Shown: piece by piece, positions 45,155 to 54,959 of the stretch
Layout: every line of letters begins with the position of its first letter
Position numbering within the stretch: the stretch's first letter is position 1
DNA from: Hyphomicrobiales bacterium
GTDB lineage: Bacteria; Pseudomonadota; Alphaproteobacteria; Rhizobiales; Rhizobiaceae
Length of the DNA stretch: 64,000 nucleotides
Reading direction: 5' to 3'
Assembly (NCBI GenBank): GCA_900474095.1
Contig: UCOA01000047.1
Coordinates: 1 to 64,000 of the forward strand
Notes under the pieces: model-generated
Database searches by the model: none
What the model was told of the DNA's origin: nothing
What the model saw: the letters and a program-made list of their open reading frames with translations, nothing else
Translations under genes and position numbers: made by a program

Positions 45155-46405
45155 ATGCGGATGAATCGACTGATCATGACTGCGGCCGTGGCAGGCCTGG
45201 CCTTGGTTTCCGGATGCCAGAAACAGGAAGAGCAGGCCGCTTCATCTTTCCCGCCGTCACCGGTCGCGGTGGTGACGACGAAGGCCGAAGAACTGCCGAT
45301 CACCAATGAGCTTCCCGGTCGCATCGCCGCGACGCGCGTCGCGGAGGTCCGTCCGCGCGTCACCGGCATCGTCGTCGATCGCGTCTTCCAGCAGGGCTCG
45401 ATCGTCAAGGAAGGCGAGGTGCTCTACAAGATCGACCCGGCGCCTTTCCAGGTTCAGGTCGACAGCGCCGAGGCGACGCTGGCGCGCGCCAAGGCCGTGC
45501 AGGTCCAGGCGAGGCAGGCCGTTGACCGTCAGACGCAGCTGCGCAAATCCGGCGCGGCGGCACTGCAGCAGTATGATGATGCGATCGCGCAACTGGCGCA
45601 GGCCGATGCCGATGTCGCCGTCGCCGAAGCCGGTCTCGCGACCGCCAGCCTGAACCTGCAATATGCAAGCGTCACGGCGCCGATCAGCGGCCGTATCGGC
45701 CGCGCCTTGATTACCGAAGGTGCGCTGGTCAGCGCCAACGGCACGGAAAATCTCGCAACGATCCAGCAGCTCGATCCGGTCTATGCCGACTTCACGCAGC
45801 CGGCGACCGATCTGATCCGCTTGCGCAAGGCCCTGCAGGACGGGCAGCTGATAACCGACAAGAATGAAGCAGCGGTACAACTGATCCTCGATGACGGTAC
45901 GCCTTATGACCAGAAGGGCAAGCTGCTCTTCTCGGAAGCCGCCGTCGACGAGACGACCGGTCAGGTGACACTGCGCGGCGAGTTCCCCAATCCTGATGGT
46001 GATCTGCTACCGGGCATGTATGTGCGCGTGCAGATCCAGCAAGGTGTCGAAAAGAACGCGATCGCCATCCCGCAGCAGGCCGTCCAGCGCAGCAATAGCG
46101 GCCAGTCGCAGGTCTATGTGGTCAATGCCGAGAACAAAGTGGAATTCCGCAACATCATGCTCGGTCGCACCGTCGGCAATCGCTGGATGGTGACGGACGG
46201 CCTGAAAGCCGGCGAAAAGGTGATCGTCGAGGGTTTCCAGAAGATCGGCCCCGGAGCGCAGGTGATTCCTGCCGAATGGGATCCGAATGGCAAACCTGCC
46301 AGCGAGGCGGGAGCGGCGCAGTCCGCGAAAGCGGAAGCCGGCAAGGCTGGTACCGCTGCCGCCGCACCGGCCGAGGGCGAAAAGCCCGCGGTCGAGCAGA
46401 AGTGA
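45155..46405 (+). CDS. RND efflux periplasmic adaptor (AcrA-like lipoprotein)
   Basis: This membrane-fusion protein is about 416 residues. The signal peptide ends in a lipobox (LALVSGC), so it should be a lipoprotein of the inner membrane. The adaptor has the lipoyl and hairpin pattern VRPRVTGIVVDRVFQQGSIV KEGEVLYKIDPAPF and the barrel segment YVRVQIQQGVEKNAIAIPQQ. It is followed 10 nt later by the pump gene. The start could be 45155 or the next ATG at 45161. I recall the same gene order as the S. meliloti SmeAB pump. Confidence 0.94.
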   Translation: MRMNRLIMTAAVAGLALVSGCQKQEEQAASSFPPSPVAVVTTKAEELPITNELPGRIAATRVAEVRPRVTGIVVDRVFQQGSIVKEGEVLYKIDPAPFQVQVDSAEATLARAKAVQVQARQAVDRQTQLRKSGAAALQQYDDAIAQLAQADADVAVAEAGLATASLNLQYASVTAPISGRIGRALITEGALVSANGTENLATIQQLDPVYADFTQPATDLIRLRKALQDGQLITDKNEAAVQLILDDGTPYDQKGKLLFSEAAVDETTGQVTLRGEFPNPDGDLLPGMYVRVQIQQGVEKNAIAIPQQAVQRSNSGQSQVYVVNAENKVEFRNIMLGRTVGNRWMVTDGLKAGEKVIVEGFQKIGPGAQVIPAEWDPNGKPASEAGAAQSAKAEAGKAGTAAAAPAEGEKPAVEQK

Positions 46406-46415
46406 GGACTGCACG

Positions 46416-49400
46416 ATGCCAAGTTTCTTCATAGACCGGCCGATTTTCGCCTGGGTGGTCGCGATCTTCATCATGGTGGCGGGCGCCATCGCCATCCCGC
46501 AGCTTCCCATTTCGCAATATCCGGATGTGGCCCCGCCGCAGATCTCGATCACCGCCTCATATCCCGGTGCATCGTCGCAGGACACATATCAGAGCGTCAC
46601 GCGCCTCATCGAAGACGAGTTGAATGGCGTCGATGACCTTCTCTATTTCGAATCCACGTCAAGCGCTCAAGGATCGAGCGAAATCAATGTCACGTTCGAG
46701 CCGGGCACCGATCCGGCGCAGGCGGCGGTCGATGTGCAGAACCGCGTCCGCCGCGTCGAAGCGCGGCTGCCCGATAGCGTCAAGCAGCAGGGCGTGCAGG
46801 TCGATGAAGCCGGTTCCGGCTTCCTCCTGATCATCGCGCTGACCTCGACGGACGGATCGATGGACGCCATCGGTCTCGGCGACTACCTGAACCGCAACGT
46901 GCTGAGCGAAGTCCAGCGCGTTCCCGGCGTCGGCCGTGCGCAACTGTTTGCCACCCAGCGCTCGATGCGCGTCTGGCTCGATCCGGACAAGATGCTGGGC
47001 CTCAACCTGACGGCAGAGGATGTGACCTCGGCGATCGGCGCGCAGAACGCCCAGGTCGCGGCCGGCTCGATTGGTGCACAGCCGAACCCGATCACCCAGC
47101 AGATCGCAGCCCCCGTGATCATCAAGGGCCAGTTGTCGTCGCCGGAAGAATTCGGCGCCGTCGTGCTGCGCGCCAATCCGGATGGATCGGCCGTGCGCCT
47201 GCGCGACGTGGCGCGGGTCGAGGTGGGCGGCGAAAGCTACTCCTTCACCACCCGTCTCAACGGTAAACCTTCGGCCGCCATCGGCGTGCAGCTTTCCCCG
47301 ACTGGCAACGCCATGGAAACGTCTGCGGCAATCCAGGCGCGCATGGACGAGCTTTCCGCCTATTTCCCGAACGGGCTCGAATATTCGATACCCTATGACA
47401 CCTCGCCCTTCGTCAAGGTCTCGATCGAGAAGGTTCTGCACACGCTGCTCGAAGCGGTCGGCCTCGTGTTCCTGGTGATGTTCCTGTTCCTGCAGAACAT
47501 CCGCTATACGATCATTCCGACGATCGTCGTTCCGGTGGCTCTGCTCGGCACCTGTGCCGTGATGTATTTCATGGGCTTCTCCATCAACGTCCTGACCATG
47601 TTCGGCATGGTGCTGGCGATCGGCATTCTCGTCGACGACGCGATCATCGTCGTTGAAAATGTCGAGCGCATCATGTCGGAAGAGGGGCTGACGCCGCGCG
47701 AAGCGACCCGCAAGGCGATGAAGCAGATCACCGGCGCCGTCATCGGCATCACGCTGGTGCTCGCTTCGGTCTTCATTCCGATGGCCTTTTTCCCGGGCGC
47801 CGTCGGCGTCATTTATCGCCAGTTCTCGCTGACGATGGTGGTGTCGATCCTGTTCTCGGCGCTGCTTGCTCTGTCGCTGACGCCGGCACTCTGCGCCAGT
47901 TTCCTGAAGCAGGTGCCGAAGGGTCACCACCATGCGAAGACTGGCTTCTTTGGCTGGTTCAACCGCCTGTTCGATCGCACTTCGCGTCGCTACAGCGGTT
48001 CCGTGTCGTGGCTGATCCGCCGTTCAGGTCGCTTCATGATCATCTATCTGGCCGTGCTGGCCGGTCTCGGCTATCTGTTCATCAAGCTGCCGTCCTCCTT
48101 CCTGCCGGATGAGGATCAGGGCTATGTCATCGTCATGATGCAGCTTCCTTCCGAAGCGACGGGACACCGCACCGATGAGGTGATCCAGCAGACCGAGGGC
48201 ATCTTCAGCAAGGAACAGGGTGTCGACCGTATCGTTGCGATCAACGGCTTCTCCTTCTTCGGCGCCGGCCAGAATGCGGCACTCGCCTTCGTGACGCTCA
48301 AGGACTGGGCGGAGCGCGGGCCGGAAAATGCGGCGCAGGCGATTGCCGGCCGTGCCAGCATGGCGATGAGCCAGATCAAGGATGCGATCAGCTTCGCGTT
48401 GTCGCCGCCACCGATCCAGGGGCTCGGCACGACGGGTGGCTTCTCCTTCCGCCTGCAGGATCGTGGTGGTCTCGGCGAGGCAGCACTTGCACAGGCGCGA
48501 GACCAACTGCTCGGCCTTGCCGCCCAGAGCAAGATCGTTGCCGGCGTCCGCTTCGAAGGTATGCCCGACGCGGCCCAGGCAAATGTGGTCATCGACCGCG
48601 AGAAGGCAAATACGTTTGGCGTGACCTTCGCGGATATCAATACGACGATCTCGACCAACCTCGGCTCGACCTATGTCAACGACTTCCCGAATGCCGGCCG
48701 CATGCAGCGCGTTACGGTGCAGGCGGACGAAAACAAGCGCATGCAGACGGCTGACCTCCTCAATCTCAACGTTCGCAACTCGAGCGGTGGCATGGTGCCG
48801 ATCTCCTCCTTCGCAACCGTCGAATGGGTGAAGGCACCGACGCAGACGGTGGGCTACAACGGCTATCCGTCGGTGCGGATCAGCGGCGATACCCAGCCGG
48901 GCTATTCGTCAGGCGAGGCAATCGCCGAGATGCAGAACCTCGTCAAGCAGCTGCCGGCCGGCTTCGGTTATGAATGGACCGGTCAGTCGCTGCAGGAAAT
49001 CCAGTCGGGTACCCAGGCGCCGATCCTGATCGCATTGTCCTGCCTTCTGGTGTTCCTGTGCCTCGCAGCGCTCTACGAAAGCTGGTCTATCCCGGTCTCG
49101 GTGATCATGGTGGTACCGCTCGGCGTTATCGGCGCGGTCCTAGCCGTCACGCTGCGCGACATGCCGAACGACGTCTACTTCAAGGTCGGCCTGATCGCGA
49201 TCATCGGTCTTTCGGCCAAGAACGCGATCCTGATTATCGAGTTCGCCAAGGAGCAGATGCAAGTGGGCAAGTCTCTGCTGGAGGCGACGATCGAGGCATC
49301 GCATCTACGCTTCCGGCCGATCCTGATGACGTCGCTTGCCTTCACGCTCGGCGTTCTGCCGCTGGCGATCGCCACGGGGGCAAGCTCGGGCAGCCAGCGC

Positions 49401-49559
49401 GCCATCGGTACTGGCGTGATGGGCGGCATGATTTCGGCAACGGTTCTCGCCATCTTCTTCGTGCCGATCTTCTTCGTCTTCGTGATGAATATCTTCGGGC
49501 GGGTGAAGGCAAGGAAGGTCGAGCAGGCACCGGAAACAGTAGCAACACCAGGCGAATGA
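46416..49559 (+). CDS. RND multidrug efflux pump (AcrB-like, HAE1 family)
   Basis: This 1047-aa inner-membrane pump is of normal AcrB length. The start MPSFFIDRPIFAWVVAIFIM is diagnostic. It has twelve membrane helices, two large periplasmic loops, and the proton-relay Asp pair in GMVLAIGILVDDAIIVVENV. The long upstream extension of the frame lies inside the adaptor gene and is not real. With an outer-membrane channel (not in this window) it forms a tripartite drug or plant-metabolite exporter. A terminator follows 5 nt downstream. Confidence 0.96.
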   Translation: MPSFFIDRPIFAWVVAIFIMVAGAIAIPQLPISQYPDVAPPQISITASYPGASSQDTYQSVTRLIEDELNGVDDLLYFESTSSAQGSSEINVTFEPGTDPAQAAVDVQNRVRRVEARLPDSVKQQGVQVDEAGSGFLLIIALTSTDGSMDAIGLGDYLNRNVLSEVQRVPGVGRAQLFATQRSMRVWLDPDKMLGLNLTAEDVTSAIGAQNAQVAAGSIGAQPNPITQQIAAPVIIKGQLSSPEEFGAVVLRANPDGSAVRLRDVARVEVGGESYSFTTRLNGKPSAAIGVQLSPTGNAMETSAAIQARMDELSAYFPNGLEYSIPYDTSPFVKVSIEKVLHTLLEAVGLVFLVMFLFLQNIRYTIIPTIVVPVALLGTCAVMYFMGFSINVLTMFGMVLAIGILVDDAIIVVENVERIMSEEGLTPREATRKAMKQITGAVIGITLVLASVFIPMAFFPGAVGVIYRQFSLTMVVSILFSALLALSLTPALCASFLKQVPKGHHHAKTGFFGWFNRLFDRTSRRYSGSVSWLIRRSGRFMIIYLAVLAGLGYLFIKLPSSFLPDEDQGYVIVMMQLPSEATGHRTDEVIQQTEGIFSKEQGVDRIVAINGFSFFGAGQNAALAFVTLKDWAERGPENAAQAIAGRASMAMSQIKDAISFALSPPPIQGLGTTGGFSFRLQDRGGLGEAALAQARDQLLGLAAQSKIVAGVRFEGMPDAAQANVVIDREKANTFGVTFADINTTISTNLGSTYVNDFPNAGRMQRVTVQADENKRMQTADLLNLNVRNSSGGMVPISSFATVEWVKAPTQTVGYNGYPSVRISGDTQPGYSSGEAIAEMQNLVKQLPAGFGYEWTGQSLQEIQSGTQAPILIALSCLLVFLCLAALYESWSIPVSVIMVVPLGVIGAVLAVTLRDMPNDVYFKVGLIAIIGLSAKNAILIIEFAKEQMQVGKSLLEATIEASHLRFRPILMTSLAFTLGVLPLAIATGASSGSQRAIGTGVMGGMISATVLAIFFVPIFFVFVMNIFGRVKARKVEQAPETVATPGE

Positions 49560-49564
49560 GAAGG

Positions 49565-49590
49565 AGGCCCGCCCGTCGCGGGCCTTTTTT
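49565..49590 (+). terminator. Rho-independent terminator after the efflux pump
   Basis: The stem AGGCCCGC (49565-49572) pairs with GCGGGCCT (49578-49585), with a 5-nt loop and six T. It separates the pump gene from the TetR gene 13 nt further on, so the regulator may depend on read-through or its own weak promoter. Confidence 0.85.
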
Positions 49591-49602
49591 GAAAGGGCAG
49601 AT

Positions 49603-50256
49603 ATGCGGAGAACCAAGGCCGAGGCGGAAGAAACGCGCAGCAACATCCTCAGTGCGGCGGAGCGGCTTTTCTATGAAAAGGGGGTCTCCAACGCGACGCT
49701 CGAGGATGTTGCCAAGGCGGCCGGCGTTACGCGCGGTGCCATCTACTGGCATTTTTCCAACAAGACCGATCTGTTTCTGGCGCTCTACAATTCCGTGCAA
49801 ATGCCGCAGGAGGACATGCTCGCCCGCGAGATCGAAGAGCCCGGATCCGATGTGCTCGGCAATATCGAGAAATTGACAGTCGACTGGTTGGACGAACTGG
49901 CAAGCGACGAGCATCGGCAGCGCATCTTCACCATCCTCCTGCGCTGCGACTACAGCGAGGATCTCATGCCTGTGCTGGAGCGTCAGCAGGAGGTCGATGA
50001 CAGGCACGCCGCCTTGCTCGAGAACGCCTTCGCCAAGGCAAGCAGCGAGGGCTATCTAGATGCAAATTGGACGCCACGATCGGCGACCAAGGCACTGTGG
50101 TGGATGATGGGCGGGCTTTGCAGCGAATGGCTACTCTTCGGCCGCCGCTTTGATCTGGCGGCCGAAGGCAAGGACGGGTTGAAGCGGTTGTTCGCCGGCT
50201 TCAGGCCGGTAACCATCGACATGGTTGGTTCGGCTGAAGTCCATTCGATGACCTGA
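49603..50256 (+). CDS. TetR/AcrR-family regulator of the efflux pump
   Basis: This 217-aa regulator has a helix-turn-helix RSNILSAAERLFYEKGVSNA TLEDVAKAAGVTRGAIYWHF typical of AcrR/TtgR repressors, and an all-helical ligand domain. It is downstream of the pump on the same strand rather than divergent, which is less usual. The palindrome at 45008-45025 upstream of the adaptor gene is its probable target. Confidence 0.93.
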   Translation: MRRTKAEAEETRSNILSAAERLFYEKGVSNATLEDVAKAAGVTRGAIYWHFSNKTDLFLALYNSVQMPQEDMLAREIEEPGSDVLGNIEKLTVDWLDELASDEHRQRIFTILLRCDYSEDLMPVLERQQEVDDRHAALLENAFAKASSEGYLDANWTPRSATKALWWMMGGLCSEWLLFGRRFDLAAEGKDGLKRLFAGFRPVTIDMVGSAEVHSMT

Positions 50257-50353
50257 AGCACATCGGGTCAAAACCGAGTCAAGCGGTGCCCTTCAGGTTG
50301 TGATTTAATGTATGTCGTTGTCCCAAAACGCTGCAGACCTTGGGCGACATGCG

Positions 50354-51208
50354 TTAGCGGAACACCACGGTCTTGTGGCCGTTGAGCATGACGCGGTCTT
50401 CCAGATGCAGCTTGACGGCACGCGCCAGCACCCGGCTCTCGATGTCGCGGCCCGCGGCAACGAAATCGTCGGCGCTCATGGCGTGCGTCACACGCTCGGT
50501 TTCCTGCTCGATGATCGGACCTTCATCGAGATCCGGCGTGACGTAATGGGCGGTCGCGCCGATCAGCTTGACCCCGCGTTCATATGCCTGATGGTAAGGC
50601 TTGGCGCCCTTGAAGCTTGGCAGGAACGAGTGGTGGATGTTAATCGCCTTGCCATAGAGCCGTTTCGAAAGGTTGTCGGAAAAGACCTGCATGTAGCGGG
50701 CGAGGATCGCGAGGTCAGCGCCGGTCTCCTGGACGAGTTGCAGTAGCTTCTCTTCCTTTTCCGCCTTGTTTTCCCTGTTCACCGGCCAGCAGTAGAATGG
50801 AATTCCCTCCAGTTCCGCCGTGCGCTGGCTGTCACTGTGGTTGGAAACGATCGCGACCACCTCGGCGTTCAGCCAACCGACGCGGATCTGGTAGATCAGG
50901 TGCAGCAGCGCATGGTCGAATTTCGAGACGAGGATGAGGACGCGCGGCTTGTGGCCGCCATCGGTGATGCTCACCTTCATGCCGAAGCGGTCGATGGGCG
51001 CCTTCAAGGCCCGCTCCAGATCGTCCCGCAAGACGCCGACCGGCACCTGGAAGGCAATCCGCATGAAGAAGCGGTTCGTCTGCCTGTCCCAGAACTGGTT
51101 GCTCTCGGCGATATTGGCGCCGGCCGCCGAAAGCTCCGTCGTCACGGCGGCGACGATGCCGGGTTTGTCGTCACAGGACAGAATGAGAATGAAAGTCTGA
51201 AACGCCAT
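50354..51208 (-). CDS. purU: Formyltetrahydrofolate deformylase
   Basis: PurU (284 residues) hydrolyses 10-formyl-THF to THF and formate, balancing one-carbon pools. It has an N-terminal ACT domain (LILSCDDKPGIVAAVTTELS) and a formyltransferase-like catalytic domain (NIHHSFLPSFKGAKPYHQAY, with the Asn-His pair and the Asp in TPDLDEGPIIEQE). The start at 51208 has GAGGAAAGC just upstream. No gene is seen in the 302 bases between its start and the polA stop at 51511. Confidence 0.95.
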   Translation of the reverse strand: MAFQTFILILSCDDKPGIVAAVTTELSAAGANIAESNQFWDRQTNRFFMRIAFQVPVGVLRDDLERALKAPIDRFGMKVSITDGGHKPRVLILVSKFDHALLHLIYQIRVGWLNAEVVAIVSNHSDSQRTAELEGIPFYCWPVNRENKAEKEEKLLQLVQETGADLAILARYMQVFSDNLSKRLYGKAINIHHSFLPSFKGAKPYHQAYERGVKLIGATAHYVTPDLDEGPIIEQETERVTHAMSADDFVAAGRDIESRVLARAVKLHLEDRVMLNGHKTVVFR

Positions 51209-51510
51209 GCTTTCCTCCAAATCGACGTGGGCCGGAGGGATAAAAAGTTAGTTCCGCCCCGGAGGTACACGCCGGTATCGCCGGACAGCCACGGCGGCAA
51301 CCGTTTCGCGGTGCTTGCAGTTCAGTTTCTATCATCCTGAGGGGTGAGCGGGTTGATGGCGGATATGATGGGCAAAAATGCAATAATCGCAGCGAAAGAA
51401 CTGTCAGACCATGACAGGATTCTCGCGTGCCCACCGGCGGGGCGCGATCTGGTCAAGGCAGGCGTCGAGCGTGAAGGCGGTTGGACCGCGGCGCGCTCGC
51501 GACTATTCGC

Positions 51511-54500
51511 TCAGTGGGCCTCATCCCAGTTATGCGCGGCGCGGGCATCGACCTTCAGCGGCACTTTCATGTCGAGCGCCGGCATGGCCGCGTTCTCCAT
51601 TACCGAGACGATCAGCGGGATCGAGCGCTCGACGTCTGCATCCTCGACCTCGAAGACCAGTTCGTCATGCACTTGGAGAAGCATGCGCACCCGTTGCGAA
51701 AGCCCGGCCTTTGTCAGCGCCGGCTCCATCTTGATCATTGCCCGGCGAATGATGTCGGCGGCCGAGCCCTGGATCGGCGCGTTGATCGCCGCGCGCTCGT
51801 TGAAGGCGCGGTGCGAGGGATTGGAGGAACGGATATCCGGATAATGCGCCCGGCGGCCGAAGATGGTTTCGACATAGCCGTTTTCGCGAGCGAAGGCCTT
51901 GGTGCTCTCCATGTAGTCGCGGATGCCGGGGAAGCGTTCGAAATATTTCTTGATGTAATCGCCGGCTTCCGAGCGCTCGATCGACAGCTGGTTGGCAAGG
52001 CCGAAGGCCGAGATCCCGTAGATGATGCCGAAGTTGATCGCCTTCGCACGGCGGCGGATTTCACTCGGCATGCCCTCGACCGGCACGCCGAACATTTCCG
52101 ACGCCGTCATCGCGTGAATGTCGATGCCGTCGGAGAAGGCCTGCTTCAGCTGCGGAATTTCCGCGACATGGGCAAGCACGCGCAACTCGATCTGGCTGTA
52201 GTCGGCCGAAACCAGCTTATGCCCGGGCGTTGAGATGAAGGCGGTTCGGATCTTGCGGCCTTCCGCGGTGCGCACCGGAATGTTCTGCAGGTTGGGATCG
52301 GACGAGGAGAGCCGGCCTGTGGTCGTCGCTGCCAGCGCGTAGGATGTATGCACGCGCTTCGTCGCCGGATGCACGAAGCCCGGAAGAGCGTCGGTATAGG
52401 TGGATTTGAGCTTGGTCAACTGCCGCCAGTCGACGATCTTGCGCGGTAACTCGTGCCCCTCGGCGGCCAGGTCTTCCAGCACCGAGGCCGACGTCGACCA
52501 TTGGCCGGTCTTGGTCTTCGCCCCGCCGGGCAGCCCGAGGCGCCCGAACAGGATATCGCCGAGCTGTTTCGGCGAGCCGATGTTGAAGCTCTCGCCGACA
52601 ATGGCGTAGATTTCGTGTTCGAGGCCCGCCGCGCCTTGCGCCAGTTCGCCGGAAAGGCGCGACAGAATCTGCCGGTCGATGGTAATGCCGCGCTCTTCCA
52701 TTTGCGCCAAAACCGGTATCAGCGGCCGCTCCAGTCGCTCATAGACGGTGTTGAGGTTTTTCGAAGCAAGGCGCGGCTTCAGCACCTGCCACAGCCTGAG
52801 CGTCACATCGGCGTCTTCTGCGGCATAGGCCGTTGCCTTATCGATATCGACGTAGTCGAAACCAAGCGCGGCCTTGCCGCTGCCAGCGACGTCCTTGTAT
52901 GGGATTGGCTGGTGGTTGAGCCATTTTTCCGACAGCGAATCCATCCCGTGGGCACCGGCGCCGGCATCGACCACATAGGACATCAGCATTGTATCATCGA
53001 AGCTGGCAATGGTGATGCCATGACGGCGCGCCACGAGGTAGGCGTATTTGAGGTTCTGCGCCACCTTCAGGACCGATGGATCCTCCAGCAGGTCCTTCAG
53101 GCGTTCGAGGGCAACCGCGGCCGGGACCTGATCCGGCGCAAGCTTCAGGCCGTCGCTGAAAAGATCGTTGCCGCCCGTCTTGTGAAGAATCGGCACATAG
53201 GCAGCGCGAATGTTGGTGCCGGTCGGATTCCTGCTGTTGTCGGCGATCGCCAGCGAAAAGCCGACAAGCTCTGCCTGCATGGCGTCAAGCGAGGTCGTCT
53301 GGGTGTCGAAGGCAACGATGCCGGTCTCGCGCGCCATGGCAATCCAGGAATCGAGTGTCGCGATGTCGCGGATCGTCACATAGGCGCTGCGGTCGATTTT
53401 TGCGGCGGCGAATGCTTGCGCGCGCAACTGAGCAAGGTTTTGCGGTGTCGCGGCCGGAAGCTCCACTGCCTTGACGGCAGCAAAGGTGGTGGCCGCTTGG
53501 GCAGCGCTGCCGAGTGCCGGCGATGTTGCCGAGGACAGCTCGGACGGCGGCGGTGGAGGCGAAAGTTCGCCCTTGTCGAGATCGGGTCCATGGGCTGCCG
53601 CACCCCATTCGACCGGCACGGTTGCGGCTTCCACCGCATCCGCATCGGTTTCGGTCGCGGCCGCGACGCGACGGGTCAGCGAGGTGAATTCCATCGTCTT
53701 GAGGAAGGCAATGAGCTTTGGCCCGTCCTGCGTATGAAGTTCAAAGTCCTCGAGCGGAACGTCAATCGGTGTGTCGGTTTTCAGCATGACAAGCTGGCGC
53801 GACAGCCGGGCAAGCTCGGCATTGGCAAGGATGTTCTCGCGGCGTTTCTGCTGCTTGATCTCGCCGGCACGGGCAAGCAATGTTTCGAGATCGCCGAACT
53901 CTTCCAGAAGCTGCGCCGCTGTTTTCGGGCCGATGCCGGGGATGCCGGGCACGTTGTCGGTCGAATCGCCGGTCATCGCCTGTAGGTCGATCATCTTTTC
54001 CGGCGGTACGCCCCACTTCTCCATCACTTCCGGTATCGAGATCTGCTTGTCCTTCATGCTGTCGTACATCGACACATTGGCCGTGACGAGCTGCATCAGG
54101 TCCTTGTCTGACGAGACGATCGTCACGTCCGCGCCCGCAGCCTCGGCCATCCGCGCATAGGTGGCGATCAGGTCGTCGGCTTCAAAGCCTTCCTTCTCGA
54201 TGCAGGGCAGGTTGAAAGCGCGCGTCGCATGGCGGATCAGCCCGAATTGCGGGATCAGGTCTTCCGGCGGTACGGTGCGGTTTGCCTTGTACTGATCGTA
54301 GAGTTCGTTGCGGAAGGTTTTCGAGGAATAGTCGAAGATGACAGCGAAATGGGTCGGCGTCACCCCGACGGAGGTATCGCGTGCATCGGTCAGGAGCTTC
54401 CACAGCATGTTGCAGAAACCGGAGACGGCATTGACCGGCAGGCCATCCGATTTGCGGTTGAGTGACGGGATGGCGTGGAACGCCCGGAAAATGAATCCGG

Positions 54501-54537
54501 AGCCGTCGACGAGGAAGAGATGATCACCTTTTTTCAT
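51511..54537 (-). CDS. polA: DNA polymerase I
   Basis: PolA (1008 residues) is the repair and Okazaki-fragment polymerase. The 5'-3' exonuclease (HLFLVDGSGFIFRAFHAI start; IVSSDKDLMQLV; GIPGIGPKTAAQLL), the 3'-5' exonuclease-like domain (about 400-600) and the polymerase domain (VSADYSQIELRVLAHVA; RRAKAINFGIIYGISAFGLA; LLQVHDELVFEV) are all present. In the proofreading domain the motif that is normally DTE reads DTQ (Asp411, Gln413), while FDDTMLMSY and YAAEDADVTL keep the other acidic residues. The start at 54537 (MKKGDHLFLVD) is the family start. Confidence 0.96.
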   Translation of the reverse strand: MKKGDHLFLVDGSGFIFRAFHAIPSLNRKSDGLPVNAVSGFCNMLWKLLTDARDTSVGVTPTHFAVIFDYSSKTFRNELYDQYKANRTVPPEDLIPQFGLIRHATRAFNLPCIEKEGFEADDLIATYARMAEAAGADVTIVSSDKDLMQLVTANVSMYDSMKDKQISIPEVMEKWGVPPEKMIDLQAMTGDSTDNVPGIPGIGPKTAAQLLEEFGDLETLLARAGEIKQQKRRENILANAELARLSRQLVMLKTDTPIDVPLEDFELHTQDGPKLIAFLKTMEFTSLTRRVAAATETDADAVEAATVPVEWGAAAHGPDLDKGELSPPPPPSELSSATSPALGSAAQAATTFAAVKAVELPAATPQNLAQLRAQAFAAAKIDRSAYVTIRDIATLDSWIAMARETGIVAFDTQTTSLDAMQAELVGFSLAIADNSRNPTGTNIRAAYVPILHKTGGNDLFSDGLKLAPDQVPAAVALERLKDLLEDPSVLKVAQNLKYAYLVARRHGITIASFDDTMLMSYVVDAGAGAHGMDSLSEKWLNHQPIPYKDVAGSGKAALGFDYVDIDKATAYAAEDADVTLRLWQVLKPRLASKNLNTVYERLERPLIPVLAQMEERGITIDRQILSRLSGELAQGAAGLEHEIYAIVGESFNIGSPKQLGDILFGRLGLPGGAKTKTGQWSTSASVLEDLAAEGHELPRKIVDWRQLTKLKSTYTDALPGFVHPATKRVHTSYALAATTTGRLSSSDPNLQNIPVRTAEGRKIRTAFISTPGHKLVSADYSQIELRVLAHVAEIPQLKQAFSDGIDIHAMTASEMFGVPVEGMPSEIRRRAKAINFGIIYGISAFGLANQLSIERSEAGDYIKKYFERFPGIRDYMESTKAFARENGYVETIFGRRAHYPDIRSSNPSHRAFNERAAINAPIQGSAADIIRRAMIKMEPALTKAGLSQRVRMLLQVHDELVFEVEDADVERSIPLIVSVMENAAMPALDMKVPLKVDARAAHNWDEAH

Positions 54538-54706
54538 GGCGACAGGGATAGCGTGGGCTGCGATGGGCGTCCATATTTCATTCCGAAGCGCGGAAATTTT
54601 TATCTGGGAACAGAAACTGAGGGCCCTCACGGCAACGTTACCAATTTGTAATGCTGTTCGGCACATCAAGTCCTTGAAAAGCCACATTTGACGCCACAAA
54701 TCTAAC

Positions 54707-54856
54707 GAACGGCACCTGAACACGCCGTCGTCTGGCAAGAGGCCTGTCCCCCGCCGAAGCTAGATGTTAGGACAAAGGCCTATCCCCCCTCTCCGGGCCT
54801 TTGTCCGAATTATGAAAAGACCGCCGTGGCCCCGCCTCCGCCATGGCGGTTTTTGT
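54707..54856 (+). ncRNA. Alpha-r7-like trans-acting small RNA (Smr7C type)
   Basis: The polA-marR gap contains a structured block without ORF. It has a 5' hairpin (ACGGC 54709-54713 / GCCGT 54724-54728), a strong 11-bp stem (GGACAAAGGCC 54770-54780 / GGCCTTTGTCC 54796-54806) with a C-rich loop, and a terminator hairpin (54820-54850) with a T-rich tail. From memory, the alpha-r7 family sRNA Smr7C of S. meliloti lies in this same place, between polA and a MarR gene, and is about 150 nt long. The 5' end is my estimate. TTGAAA at about 54674 could be the -35 element. Confidence 0.7.
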
Positions 54857-54959
54857 TTGTGTAGGGGAAGCCATCACATCAATGAAAAAAGACGGCTCGC
54901 CCAGGTGCATCGCCTGCAATGCATCTTGTGTTCCAGTCTGGTGAAAGGTACCCATATTC

